The notes under the pieces: generated by a model | What the model was told of the DNA's origin: nothing | Seen by the model: only the letters and a program-made list of their open reading frames with translations | Databases searched by the model: none | Shown: positions 14,333 through 22,145 of the stretch, in pieces | Layout: each line of letters opens with the position of its first letter | Position numbering within the stretch: the stretch's first letter is position 1 | Made by a program: the position numbers and the translations under genes | Assembly: GCA_003132905.1 (NCBI GenBank) | Contig: PKZC01000420.1 | Span: 4,743-27,451, forward strand | DNA length: 22,709 bases | From: Bryobacterales bacterium | GTDB taxonomy: Bacteria > Acidobacteriota > Terriglobia > Bryobacterales > Bryobacteraceae | Reading direction: 5' to 3'

Positions 14333-16444
14333 ATGTGCGCGGAAGCCGCCAGAGCCCCGCTTAGAATTTCAGATATTCCCGAACTGAACCACCCCACCCT
14401 TTATCTCAATCGCGAGCTCAGCCATCTGGAATTTCAGCGGCGTGTGCTGGAAGAAGCCCGCGACCGGCGCAATCCGCTGCTGGAGCGAGTAAAGTTTCTG
14501 TCGATTCTAGGCTCCAATATCGACGAGTTTTTTATGGTGCGCGTGGCCGGCGTCCTGCAACAGATCGAAAACGGCGTGCAGGAGCCAGGCATGGACGGCC
14601 GGGGGCCATCCGAGACTTTGGACGCGATCCGCGCTTCGGTAGGGCGGCTAGTGAACGGAGCCTACGATTTCTTGCGCGAAGATCTGTTGCCCGCGCTGCA
14701 AGAGAGCAATATCCGCCTGCTGCAGCTGAGTGAACTCAACCTGGACCAGCGCGCGCAATTGGATACATTTTTCGCCGAGAAAGTCTTTCCAGTTCTGACG
14801 CCGCTGGCCTTCGATCCGGGCCGACCTTTTCCCCATATTTCCAATCTCAGCTTGAATATTGCGGTCGCGATCCGCGAGCCCGAGGGTGGCGCCGAGCGCT
14901 TTGCACGCCTGAAGGTTCCCGATAGCTTGCCTCAGCTACTTCCGGTGGCAGTACCGGCGGGGAACGCGCCGCGTGCGCATGGCTTCGTCTGGCTGGAACA
15001 GTTGATCATCGCGAATCTGCATCACCTGTTCCCGGGGCTCGAGATCCTGCGAGCGCACGTCTTCCATCTGACGCGCGACGCCGAAGTGGCGATCAAGGAG
15101 CTGGAAACGGACGATCTGCTCGAGACCATCGAGGAAGCAGTGTGGCGAAGACGGTTTCGCGACGCTGTGCGGCTACAAGTGGACGCCCGGATGCCTGCCG
15201 CAATGGTCGATTTTATTGCCGGGAAGCTGGAGTTGGACGCCGCCAATATTTTCCGCGTGCATGGCCCCCTGGATTTGAGCCGCTTGCGGCACTTGCTGGC
15301 TTTGGACCGTCCCGATCTAAAGGACAAGCCCTTTCTGCCACACACGCCGGCAGGGTTTGCATCGAAAGAAGACGACGTTTTCGAGGTGATCCGCCAGCAG
15401 GATCAACTGTTGCACCACCCCTACGAATCGTTCCAGCCGGTGGTGGAATTTCTGCGTAAAGCCGCCAAAGATCCGGATGTGCTGGCGATCAAGATGACTC
15501 TTTATCGCCTGGGCCGCAATTCGCCCATCGTGGAGGCGCTGCTTGAGGCGGTGGAGCACGGTAAACAGGTGGCCGTTGTCGTGGAGCTGAAAGCCCGTTT
15601 CGATGAGGAGAGCAATATCGAGTGGGCGCGGGCGTTGGAACGTGAAGGCGTGCACGTAGTGTATGGCCTGCTCGGCCTGAAAGTGCATTCCAAAGTGATC
15701 CTGGTTGTGCGCCGGGAGGGCGACGTTATCCGCCGCTATTGCCATTTGGCGACGGGCAACTACAATCCCGCCACCGCGCGTCTTTATACCGATCTCGGTT
15801 TGTTCACCTGCGATGAAGAGATCGGCGCGGATGCCACCGATTTGTTCAATTATCTGACCGGCTACTCCCGCAAGAAGACGTTTCGGAAGCTGTTGGTGGC
15901 GCCCCTCAATTTGCGGCAGCGAATGGAGGAAATGATCCTGCGGGAGATCGACATCCAACGGCGGGGCGGCCGGGGCCGGATGATTCTGAAGATGAACGCG
16001 CTGGAGGATGGCCCCATCATCAAGCTGCTGTATCAAGCTTCCCAGGCTGGCGTAGTGACAGACTTGATCATTCGGGGGGCGTGTTGTCTTCGGCCGCAAT
16101 CGCCCGGCGTGAGCGAGAACATTCACGTCCGCAGCGTTCTAGGCCGCTTTCTGGAGCACAGCCGCATCTTTTACTTCCGCAACAATGGCGCTGAGGAATG
16201 CTACCTGGGCAGCGCCGATTTGATGCCGCGCAATCTTAATCGCCGCGTGGAAGTGCTGTTTCCAGTGAATCGCCCGGAGATCATCAAGCGAATCCGGGAC
16301 GAAATTCTCCACTCCTATCTGCACGACGAGATAGGCGCTCGCCACATGTCGAAGGAAGGCTCCTACTCCGCGAAATCGCGCCGGGCGGGAGGGGACTGTC
16401 AGGCTTGGTTCCTGAACCAACGAACCATCTCGGCACTTCGCTAA
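14333..16444 (+). CDS. ppk1: Polyphosphate kinase 1 (PPK1)
   Basis: PPK1 makes polyphosphate from ATP reversibly. The 703-residue length is typical. The N-terminal domain opens with YLNRELSHLEFQRRVLEEA (24-42), where the usual Trp of LSWL is His; the ATP-contacting Asn of the SN-x-DEF motif is N62. The phospholipase-D-like core has KMTLYRLGRNSPI, VELKARFDEESNIEWA, H471 in CHLATGNYNPATARLYTD (the phosphorylated His in E. coli PPK, H435) and H609 in GRFLEHSRIF (E. coli H592). I chose ATG 14333 because the longer frame back to GTG 14252 runs through a terminator stem. No Shine-Dalgarno precedes 14333. It is followed by nadD after 67 bp. Confidence 0.95.
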   Translation: MCAEAARAPLRISDIPELNHPTLYLNRELSHLEFQRRVLEEARDRRNPLLERVKFLSILGSNIDEFFMVRVAGVLQQIENGVQEPGMDGRGPSETLDAIRASVGRLVNGAYDFLREDLLPALQESNIRLLQLSELNLDQRAQLDTFFAEKVFPVLTPLAFDPGRPFPHISNLSLNIAVAIREPEGGAERFARLKVPDSLPQLLPVAVPAGNAPRAHGFVWLEQLIIANLHHLFPGLEILRAHVFHLTRDAEVAIKELETDDLLETIEEAVWRRRFRDAVRLQVDARMPAAMVDFIAGKLELDAANIFRVHGPLDLSRLRHLLALDRPDLKDKPFLPHTPAGFASKEDDVFEVIRQQDQLLHHPYESFQPVVEFLRKAAKDPDVLAIKMTLYRLGRNSPIVEALLEAVEHGKQVAVVVELKARFDEESNIEWARALEREGVHVVYGLLGLKVHSKVILVVRREGDVIRRYCHLATGNYNPATARLYTDLGLFTCDEEIGADATDLFNYLTGYSRKKTFRKLLVAPLNLRQRMEEMILREIDIQRRGGRGRMILKMNALEDGPIIKLLYQASQAGVVTDLIIRGACCLRPQSPGVSENIHVRSVLGRFLEHSRIFYFRNNGAEECYLGSADLMPRNLNRRVEVLFPVNRPEIIKRIRDEILHSYLHDEIGARHMSKEGSYSAKSRRAGGDCQAWFLNQRTISALR

Positions 16445-16511
16445 GCAGCCCCGGCGGTGCGCTAAACTAAACAAATCCCGGTGGAAATGGATTAGCCGGA
16501 AGAACCAAGTC

Positions 16512-17102
16512 ATGAGACTGGCCCTTTTCGGCGGCACTTTCGATCCCATCCACAACGCTCACCTCACGGTCGCGCGGGAGGCCGCGGCGCAGTTTCACCT
16601 GGATGAAGTATGGTTCGTTCCCGCCGCTCATCCACCGCACAAGTCCGATCATACAGGTGCAACTTATGAAGACCGCTTCCGCATGACGGAGCTGGCCTGC
16701 CAGGTTGATCCGCGATTTGTTGCGTCGCGGCTGGAAGCGGGAGAAAGCAAGAGCTACTCGGTAGACACGGTGGAACGAGTCCGCGCCAGGGGCGAGCAGC
16801 CCTACTTCATCATCGGCGCCGACGCGTTCGCCGAAATCACCAGCTGGCACCGCTGGCAGGATTTGGTCCGGATGACCGAGTTTATAGTCGTGACGCGGCC
16901 CGGCCATCAGTACGCCACGCCCTCAGGAGCCCGAGTGCATCGGCTGGAAACCGTCGCGCTACCCGTATCTTCTTCAGAAATAAGACGAAAACTCGCCGCC
17001 GGTGAGATTCCCCCAGAATTGCCCGCATCCGTAGGGCGTTACATTGCGGAACGTGGCCTCTACCAACCCACTTCGGGCCGGGTGGAAGCGCGCACTCTTT
17101 AA
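16512..17102 (+). CDS. nadD: Nicotinate-nucleotide adenylyltransferase NadD
   Basis: NadD adenylates nicotinate mononucleotide to deamido-NAD in NAD synthesis. The 196-residue protein has the nucleotidyltransferase signature FGGTFDPIHNAH (6-17), WFVPAAHPPHKS (34-45), FIIGADAFAE (99-108) and the C-terminal SSSEIRR (153-159), all diagnostic. ATG 16512 has a GGAAG Shine-Dalgarno near 16498. It is on the same strand as ppk1 and phoB, with short gaps. The rsfS gene often found next to nadD is not adjacent here. Confidence 0.95.
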   Translation: MRLALFGGTFDPIHNAHLTVAREAAAQFHLDEVWFVPAAHPPHKSDHTGATYEDRFRMTELACQVDPRFVASRLEAGESKSYSVDTVERVRARGEQPYFIIGADAFAEITSWHRWQDLVRMTEFIVVTRPGHQYATPSGARVHRLETVALPVSSSEIRRKLAAGEIPPELPASVGRYIAERGLYQPTSGRVEARTL

Positions 17103-17108
17103 GCTCAT

Positions 17109-17152
17109 TCTTCAACCAGCGTTCACCAAGCTGTAATGCAGTTGTAACGCAA
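17109..17152 (+). promoter_or_regulatory. Pho-box-like 11-bp-phased heptad array upstream of phoB
   Basis: CTGTAAT (17131-17137), four bases, TTGTAAC (17142-17148) matches the Pho-box layout of two CTGTCAT-type heptads separated by 4 bp. In the same 11-bp phase upstream are CGTTCAC (17120-17126) and TCTTCAA (17109-17115), weaker copies, with spacers CCAG, CAAG, GCAG. The array ends 31 bp before the phoB-like ATG. This fits autoregulation. Confidence 0.5.
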
Positions 17153-17179
17153 ATCGGGTTACCTTCAAGGAAAGGCCCC

Positions 17180-17896
17180 ATGAAGAAAATCGTCCTGATT
17201 GAAGATGATTCCGACCTCTTCGCACTGTTGAAGTACAACCTGGAAAAGGAAGGGTTCGCGGTGGCTGGCGCACAAACCGGCCGCGGAGCCATCGATATGT
17301 GCCGGCGCGAGCGCCCGGATTTGCTGATCCTCGATATCATGCTGCCGGATTCCGACGGCCTGGAGATTTGCAAAGGCCTGCGCAATCACTCTGAGCTAAC
17401 CCACGTGCCGATCATTTTTCTGACGGCGCGGGCTTCTGAGACGGACCGCATTCTTGGCTTGGAGCTCGGCGCCAATGATTACATCGTGAAGCCGTTCTTC
17501 ATCCGGGAATTGATCGCCCGGGTCAAGAACCAGTTCCGCACGCAAACTTCGCCGGCTCGGACGGTTCGGGCGGGCGATTTGGAGCTGGATCGGGCCAGCT
17601 GCCGTGTGCTGCTACGCGGAGCCGAAGTTGCCTTGACTGCCACCGAGTTCCGGCTGCTGGAGTTTCTGATGAGCCGTCCCGGCGTGGTGTATAGCCGCGA
17701 GCAATTGCTGGATGCCGTTTGGGGACATGATCGCGCGGTGACGGACAGAACCGTGGATGTTTACATCCTGCGCTTGCGCCAGAAGATTGAGCCCGATCCT
17801 ACTAATCCCACGTTTATTCGAGCAGTGCGGGGCTTCGGCTATAGCTTCAACGAGCACACGGTGGAAGCAGGAGTGAAGACGTCAGCGGCGGTGTAG
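17180..17896 (+). CDS. phoB: PhoB/OmpR-type response regulator
   Basis: This protein has 238 residues. The receiver domain (1 to about 118) has E8/D9/D10, the phosphoacceptor D52 (LDIMLPDSDG), T82 and K104 (IVKPF). The C-terminal winged helix (about 130-230) shows ALTATEFRLLEFLMSRPG, YSREQLLDAVWG, RTVDVYILRLRQKIEPDP and FIRAVRGFGYSF, all typical of the OmpR/PhoB class. The name PhoB is supported by the overall likeness and by the Pho-box-like array upstream; other OmpR-class regulators cannot be excluded. A strong Shine-Dalgarno (AAGGAAAGG) lies before ATG 17180. No histidine kinase follows: the next gene is on the opposite strand with a 3-bp gap, so the PhoR partner is elsewhere. The location next to ppk1-nadD suits phosphate control. 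Confidence 0.9.
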   Translation: MKKIVLIEDDSDLFALLKYNLEKEGFAVAGAQTGRGAIDMCRRERPDLLILDIMLPDSDGLEICKGLRNHSELTHVPIIFLTARASETDRILGLELGANDYIVKPFFIRELIARVKNQFRTQTSPARTVRAGDLELDRASCRVLLRGAEVALTATEFRLLEFLMSRPGVVYSREQLLDAVWGHDRAVTDRTVDVYILRLRQKIEPDPTNPTFIRAVRGFGYSFNEHTVEAGVKTSAAV

Positions 17897-17899
17897 GGC

Positions 17900-18454
17900 T
17901 TAGGTTATCGGCGGATCGACGCTGCCGATCGAGAACAGCGAAAACTCATCTTCGGGCCACTGTGTCGGACGGCCCTTTTCCTCGCGCATGTGATGGTATC
18001 GGCCTCCATAGAACAGCAGCGGTTTGCCATCGCCGGCTTCGAAATGCTCCACGCGGCTGATGTACAGCGTATGATCGCCTGCGGGATGAATGTCGATCAC
18101 ATCCACCACGAAGTATGCGACCGCGCCGCCGATCAGCGGAAGGCCATTCCGATGCACGAAGCGAACGTGCAATCCGGGGACGGGGCGTCCCGCGAAATGG
18201 TTGCTGAGCGCATCCTGATCTTCGGCCAGCACGCTGATGCCGAAGCGCCGCACTACCGGCAGAATGCGATGCATGTTGGAGCGATTGTCCAGGGAAACCA
18301 AAACGAGCGGCGGATCGAGCGACACCGACACAAAGGCATTGGCGGTCATGCCATGCGTCTGCTCTTCGTACTCGGCCGTGAGCACGGTGACGCCGCTCGC
18401 AAAGCGTCCTAGAGCGTTGCGGAACTGTCTGGTATCAATCTGCTGGTTCGTCAC
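17900..18454 (-). CDS. Flavin reductase-domain protein (HpaC-like)
   Basis: This 184-residue protein is of the FMN-binding flavin reductase family, which reduces FAD or FMN with NAD(P)H for a partner oxygenase. Features seen: FRNALGRFASGVTVLTA (11-27), HGMTANAFVSVSLDPPLVLVSL (34-55), and GDHTLYISRVEHFE (126-139) followed by PLLFYGGRYH. It is the third gene of a minus-strand operon, 32 bp after the HpaB-like gene, which strongly suggests it supplies FADH2 to that hydroxylase. The start is GTG 18454; an in-frame TAA just upstream rules out a longer form, and the AGGAG Shine-Dalgarno lies almost on the start codon, which is unusual, so a slightly later start is possible. Confidence 0.9.
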   Translation of the reverse strand: MTNQQIDTRQFRNALGRFASGVTVLTAEYEEQTHGMTANAFVSVSLDPPLVLVSLDNRSNMHRILPVVRRFGISVLAEDQDALSNHFAGRPVPGLHVRFVHRNGLPLIGGAVAYFVVDVIDIHPAGDHTLYISRVEHFEAGDGKPLLFYGGRYHHMREEKGRPTQWPEDEFSLFSIGSVDPPIT

Positions 18455-18486
18455 TCCTGGCTCTTAATCCAGATGAAGGGCGGCCG

Positions 18487-20067
18487 TCACTTTCGGCCGT
18501 TCTTCATTACAACACTAATATCGTTGGGATTGATCAGATCGGGCACCGTCCAACCATCGAGGTCATACTCGGACATGCACTTTTCGGCAAAGCCTTTGTA
18601 TTTCGCGGATTGCCCCAACTGATCGGCCACCATCAACGTTTCAAAGCGGATGCTCTCATGATTGCCGAAGTAGTTGCGTTCATACAGTTCATGCCGGCCG
18701 CCAAACTCGGTGCCGATCGCGTCCCACATAAGCTTCATCAGCTTCACGCGGTCGACCGCCGAATATCCGTTGGACCCGCGCACGAAGGTCTCCAGGTAAT
18801 TGCGTATTTCGGGAACCTTGAAATCGTTGGCGTGCGAAGGCAGATAGATGAGTGCACTGGCGAGCACGTTTTCGATAATCTCTTTCAGCCGCGGATAGAT
18901 CAGATTCGATGCCACGCGGTACGCCAGGCCGTAATCGAGATTCGGCAGCACGTAGCCGGGAGTCCAAGGCGTGGTGGTGCGCGCCATGGCGTCCGTGAGA
19001 CCCCAGAACAGATTGCGCCATGCCAGCACTTCGCCCACTTGCGCTTGCACGCCACGGAAATCCTTGGAGCCGGTGGCTTCCACACCTTTGAGCAAAAGTC
19101 CGGCGATGAAATCGAGCTTCACGGACAGGCGCACGCATCCATGGAACATGAATCGCGGCAGGAAGCCGGAGCGCGGGAAAAAGTTGTTCACCTTGTCGAT
19201 ATCGCCATAAGCGAACACGTTTTCCCACGGCACTAAAACTTTGTCGAAGACGATGATGGAATCGTTTTCATCCAGGCGGCTGGAGAGCGGGTAATCGAAC
19301 GGGCTGCCCATGGCCGCGGCGGTCATCTCATACGACGGCCGGCAGAACAGCTTCACGCCGGGCGAATCTGTGGCGACGATGCAGACGAAAGCGAAATCCT
19401 TGGTCTTGATGGGTAGCGCGCCGTTATTCGCGATGAAGTTGTAGTGCGTGAGCGTGGAAGTTGTAGCAACCACCTTGGCGCCACTGATCACCAGGCCCGC
19501 ATCGGTTTCCTTCTCGACGTGCATGTAGACGTCGCGCACTTCCGACAGTTCCTTATTGCGATCCACAGGCGGATTCACGATGGCATGATTGACGAACGTG
19601 ACCTCCTCTTGCACCTTTTTATACCAGCGGCGCGCGTTCTCTTGGAACGGCGTATAGAAGTCGGAATTCGCACCGAGCGTAGCCAGGAATGCCGCCTTGT
19701 AATCTGGACTGCGTCCCATCCATCCGTAGGTCACTCGCGCCCATTCGGCGATGGCGTCGCGGGAGGCCACCATTTCTTCGACGTTATGCGGCGCTTTAAA
19801 GAAGTGATGCGTGTAGCCGCCGCTGCCGGTGTCGGTCTCGGTGCAAAGAATCGATTTGCGTTCATCGTGCAACGCATCGTACAAGCGCGCCAGCATGCGG
19901 CTGGTGTTGCGGAACGCCGGATGCGTGGTGACGTCTTTCACCCGCTCGCCATAAATCCAGATTTCGCGGCCATCGCGAAGACTTTCCAAGAACTCCGCCG
20001 ATGTGAATGGCTTGGTGCGGGTGGCGCCGAAAACGGGTTTGGGCTGGGGCTGGGCTTCGGTCGACAT
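18487..20067 (-). CDS. hpaB: 4-hydroxyphenylacetate 3-hydroxylase family oxygenase (HpaB-like)
   Basis: This FADH2-dependent monooxygenase adds a hydroxyl ortho to a phenol, as when 4-hydroxyphenylacetate becomes homoprotocatechuate. It has 526 residues, close to HpaB (about 520). Diagnostic stretches are [26 protein letters not shown] and [14 protein letters not shown]. The catalytic triad of the family (R113, Y117, H155 in E. coli numbering) is matched in spacing by R119, Y123 and H161. The middle [18 protein letters not shown] and the C-terminal helical part follow the family. Substrate could be another phenol (the family includes chlorophenol and tyrosine-derived substrates). ATG 20067 has an AGGAG Shine-Dalgarno. 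It lies between the bicupin (35-bp gap) and the flavin reductase. Confidence 0.92.
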   Translation of the reverse strand: MSTEAQPQPKPVFGATRTKPFTSAEFLESLRDGREIWIYGERVKDVTTHPAFRNTSRMLARLYDALHDERKSILCTETDTGSGGYTHHFFKAPHNVEEMVASRDAIAEWARVTYGWMGRSPDYKAAFLATLGANSDFYTPFQENARRWYKKVQEEVTFVNHAIVNPPVDRNKELSEVRDVYMHVEKETDAGLVISGAKVVATTSTLTHYNFIANNGALPIKTKDFAFVCIVATDSPGVKLFCRPSYEMTAAAMGSPFDYPLSSRLDENDSIIVFDKVLVPWENVFAYGDIDKVNNFFPRSGFLPRFMFHGCVRLSVKLDFIAGLLLKGVEATGSKDFRGVQAQVGEVLAWRNLFWGLTDAMARTTTPWTPGYVLPNLDYGLAYRVASNLIYPRLKEIIENVLASALIYLPSHANDFKVPEIRNYLETFVRGSNGYSAVDRVKLMKLMWDAIGTEFGGRHELYERNYFGNHESIRFETLMVADQLGQSAKYKGFAEKCMSEYDLDGWTVPDLINPNDISVVMKNGRK

Positions 20068-20102
20068 GGTTTTCTCCTAGTGTTTTAGGGATTCCTAGCG
20101 GA

Positions 20103-20954
20103 TCACGCGAATTTCGTCCAATCGCGTTCGAATCGGAATACTTCCTTGGCGGGGGGCAGCGGCGCCTGCGTCTCGATCCAGCGGACTGGCTCCGCGCCGT
20201 TGTTGGCAAAACTATGGATGCAGCCGACGCCCGTCCAGATCACATCCCCGGGGCCAAGATCGTAGCTCTTGCCGTCGGCGACCGCATGAACACGTCCGCC
20301 CACGATAAAGTACGACTCTTCGAAGGTATGATCGTGCGGGTCGATTTTAGCGCCCGGTGAATATTGAATCAGGAATAGCGATTGGTGCGTGGCGCCGAAG
20401 GATCGATCGACGAACATCTTGATGGCGACGCCCGTCGTCGGATTGAAGCCTTCCATCTGCGATGCGCCGCCGGGGCGCGGCAACTGCGCTTCATCGAAGT
20501 GGCCGATGGGCGCGCTGGCTTCCGATGACGGCGCATCGTGCGTGAAAAAAGTATCCTTGCCGTATTCCGCTGGACGCGGTTGCGGCGCTTGCATTTCAAG
20601 CCAGCGGACCAAGCCGGTACCGGCATTTTTCCAGGAGTGCAGCACACCGGTAGGGATCAAACCGAAGTTGCCAGGGGCGAGCGTCTGCGTCTTGTCGCCC
20701 ATTTGTACGCTGACGCTCCCTTCAAGAACGTAGAAACTTTCTTCAAACGAGTGCAGGTGCGGGTCAATGGAGCCGCCGGCATCGAGAAAGCAGATGCCCG
20801 TGCCCATGTGAACGGAACCCATTGAGCGATCCACATAAGTGGCGCGGCGGAAGCCCGTACTGTGGCCTTGGTAGAGCTTTGGGGTCTGCGCGGAGGCTGG
20901 GTCGATCTTGGAGACAGCATGCATGGCGTAGGAACTATTATGGCTCTTATCCAC
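20103..20954 (-). CDS. Bicupin-domain protein, putative metal-dependent enzyme
   Basis: This 283-residue protein is two cupin barrels that are visibly an internal duplication: GGSIDPHLHSFEESFYVLEG (60-79) against GAKIDPHDHTFEESYFIVGG (201-220), and RWLEMQAPQP against RWIETQAPLP. Metal ligands are H66, H68, E72, H106 in the first and H207, H209, E213, H247 in the second, so both sites look intact. Related bicupins include dioxygenases and ureidoglycine aminohydrolase; the HxHxxxEE arrangement is like the latter, but the context (HpaB-like hydroxylase and flavin reductase downstream) points to an aromatic product. The start is GTG 20954 or ATG 20924; neither has a clear Shine-Dalgarno. It is first gene of the minus-strand operon and divergent from hisC. 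Confidence 0.85.
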   Translation of the reverse strand: MDKSHNSSYAMHAVSKIDPASAQTPKLYQGHSTGFRRATYVDRSMGSVHMGTGICFLDAGGSIDPHLHSFEESFYVLEGSVSVQMGDKTQTLAPGNFGLIPTGVLHSWKNAGTGLVRWLEMQAPQPRPAEYGKDTFFTHDAPSSEASAPIGHFDEAQLPRPGGASQMEGFNPTTGVAIKMFVDRSFGATHQSLFLIQYSPGAKIDPHDHTFEESYFIVGGRVHAVADGKSYDLGPGDVIWTGVGCIHSFANNGAEPVRWIETQAPLPPAKEVFRFERDWTKFA

Positions 20955-21041
20955 CCTATGCGAGGCGCGTCCGATAGGCTAGCAGGAAGCTCGCTTTTGT
21001 GAACAGAATCGTGACTTGGGGCTGTGTCAAACTAAAAGTGG

Positions 21042-22145
21042 ATGCCGCTGGTTCCGCCGTATATCGAATCATTGCGTCCTTACGAGGCCGGGCGCAGCAT
21101 CGAAGAAGTTCAGAGCGCCTATGGCTTAACCCACATCAGCAAGCTGGCTTCGAACGAAAATCCCCTAGGTCCTTCACCGCTGGCGCTCGAAGCGATGGCT
21201 CGCTCGATGAACGGGCTGAACCTGTATCCAAACGGCGGCTTGGATCTGCGGCGGGTTCTGGCCGAGAAGTACGAGACTAAGATCGAAAATGTGATCGCAG
21301 GCAGCGGTTCAGAAGGCATTATCTCGAACATCATCCGCGCATTCTTAGGCGACGAGGATGAAGTGCTTACCACCGATGCTGCGTTAATCGGATTTCAGGT
21401 GCTGGCGAAATCGCGCGGCGTGGCGTACCGCACCGTGCCTTATCGCGACTGGCACTACGATCTCACCGCACTGGCCGCTGCAATCACCGAGCGGACCAAG
21501 ATCGTTTACCTGGCGAATCCCAATAACCCTACCGGAACAATTTTTTCGAAGCAGGAGTTTGCCGCCTTCTACCGGCACGTGCCCGAGCGCGTTCTTATCA
21601 TTCTGGACGAAGCTTATTTCGAATACGCCAAAGACACGCCGCGCTACCCCGATTCCATGCACTATCGCTACGACAACGTCATCACGTTGCGGACGTTTTC
21701 GAAGGTTTATGGGCTGGCCGGCGTTCGCATCGGCTACGGCTTCGCGCACGAGCGTTTGATTCACAATTTGCTGAAGGTGAAGCTCCCGTTTGAGCCAAGC
21801 ACGCTGGCGCAAGCCGCCGGCATTGCAGCGCTGGCCGACAAGGAGTTCCTGCACAAGTCGCTCGAATTGAATGCGGCCGGGATGCGGTTTCTGACGACGT
21901 CGTTGCGCGAGATCGGCTTCCAAGTTGTGCCGTCGGAGGCGAATTTTCTGATGGTGCCGCTCCCAAGCGCCGAACGTGCGGCCCGGCTTACCGGCGAGTT
22001 GCTCCAGCAAGGAATCATCATCCGGCCGCTGGCCAGCTTTGGGCTGCCGAATTGCGTCCGGATTTCAACGGGCACTGCCGAAGACAACCAGCGCTGTGTC
22101 CAAGCAATAGAGAAGTTAGAGGTACCTTTGTCATGCAACCGTTAG
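21042..22145 (+). CDS. hisC: Histidinol-phosphate / aromatic aminotransferase (class I/II, PLP)
   Basis: This 367-residue fold-type I aminotransferase is of the HisC family: KLASNENPLGPSP (39-51) near the start, YLANPNNPTGT, ILDEAYFEYA, and the PLP lysine K221 in TLRTFSKVYGLAGVRIGYG. HisC-like proteins transaminate histidinol phosphate or, in many bacteria, tyrosine and phenylalanine. Here HPPD follows with a 13-bp overlap, and no his genes are near, so the likely substrate is tyrosine, giving 4-hydroxyphenylpyruvate; that is inference. An in-frame TAA at 21033 fixes ATG 21042 as the start, though no good Shine-Dalgarno precedes it. It is divergent from the bicupin, across an 87-bp gap. Confidence 0.9.
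   Translation: MPLVPPYIESLRPYEAGRSIEEVQSAYGLTHISKLASNENPLGPSPLALEAMARSMNGLNLYPNGGLDLRRVLAEKYETKIENVIAGSGSEGIISNIIRAFLGDEDEVLTTDAALIGFQVLAKSRGVAYRTVPYRDWHYDLTALAAAITERTKIVYLANPNNPTGTIFSKQEFAAFYRHVPERVLIILDEAYFEYAKDTPRYPDSMHYRYDNVITLRTFSKVYGLAGVRIGYGFAHERLIHNLLKVKLPFEPSTLAQAAGIAALADKEFLHKSLELNAAGMRFLTTSLREIGFQVVPSEANFLMVPLPSAERAARLTGELLQQGIIIRPLASFGLPNCVRISTGTAEDNQRCVQAIEKLEVPLSCNR

Noticed and set aside
15317..16126. A 269-codon minus-strand frame opposite ppk1
   Set aside because: It covers the catalytic core of PPK1 and encodes a low-information His/Gln-rich sequence.
20999..21280. A 93-codon plus-strand frame starting upstream of hisC
   Set aside because: It mostly overlaps hisC in another frame with no sensible protein features.
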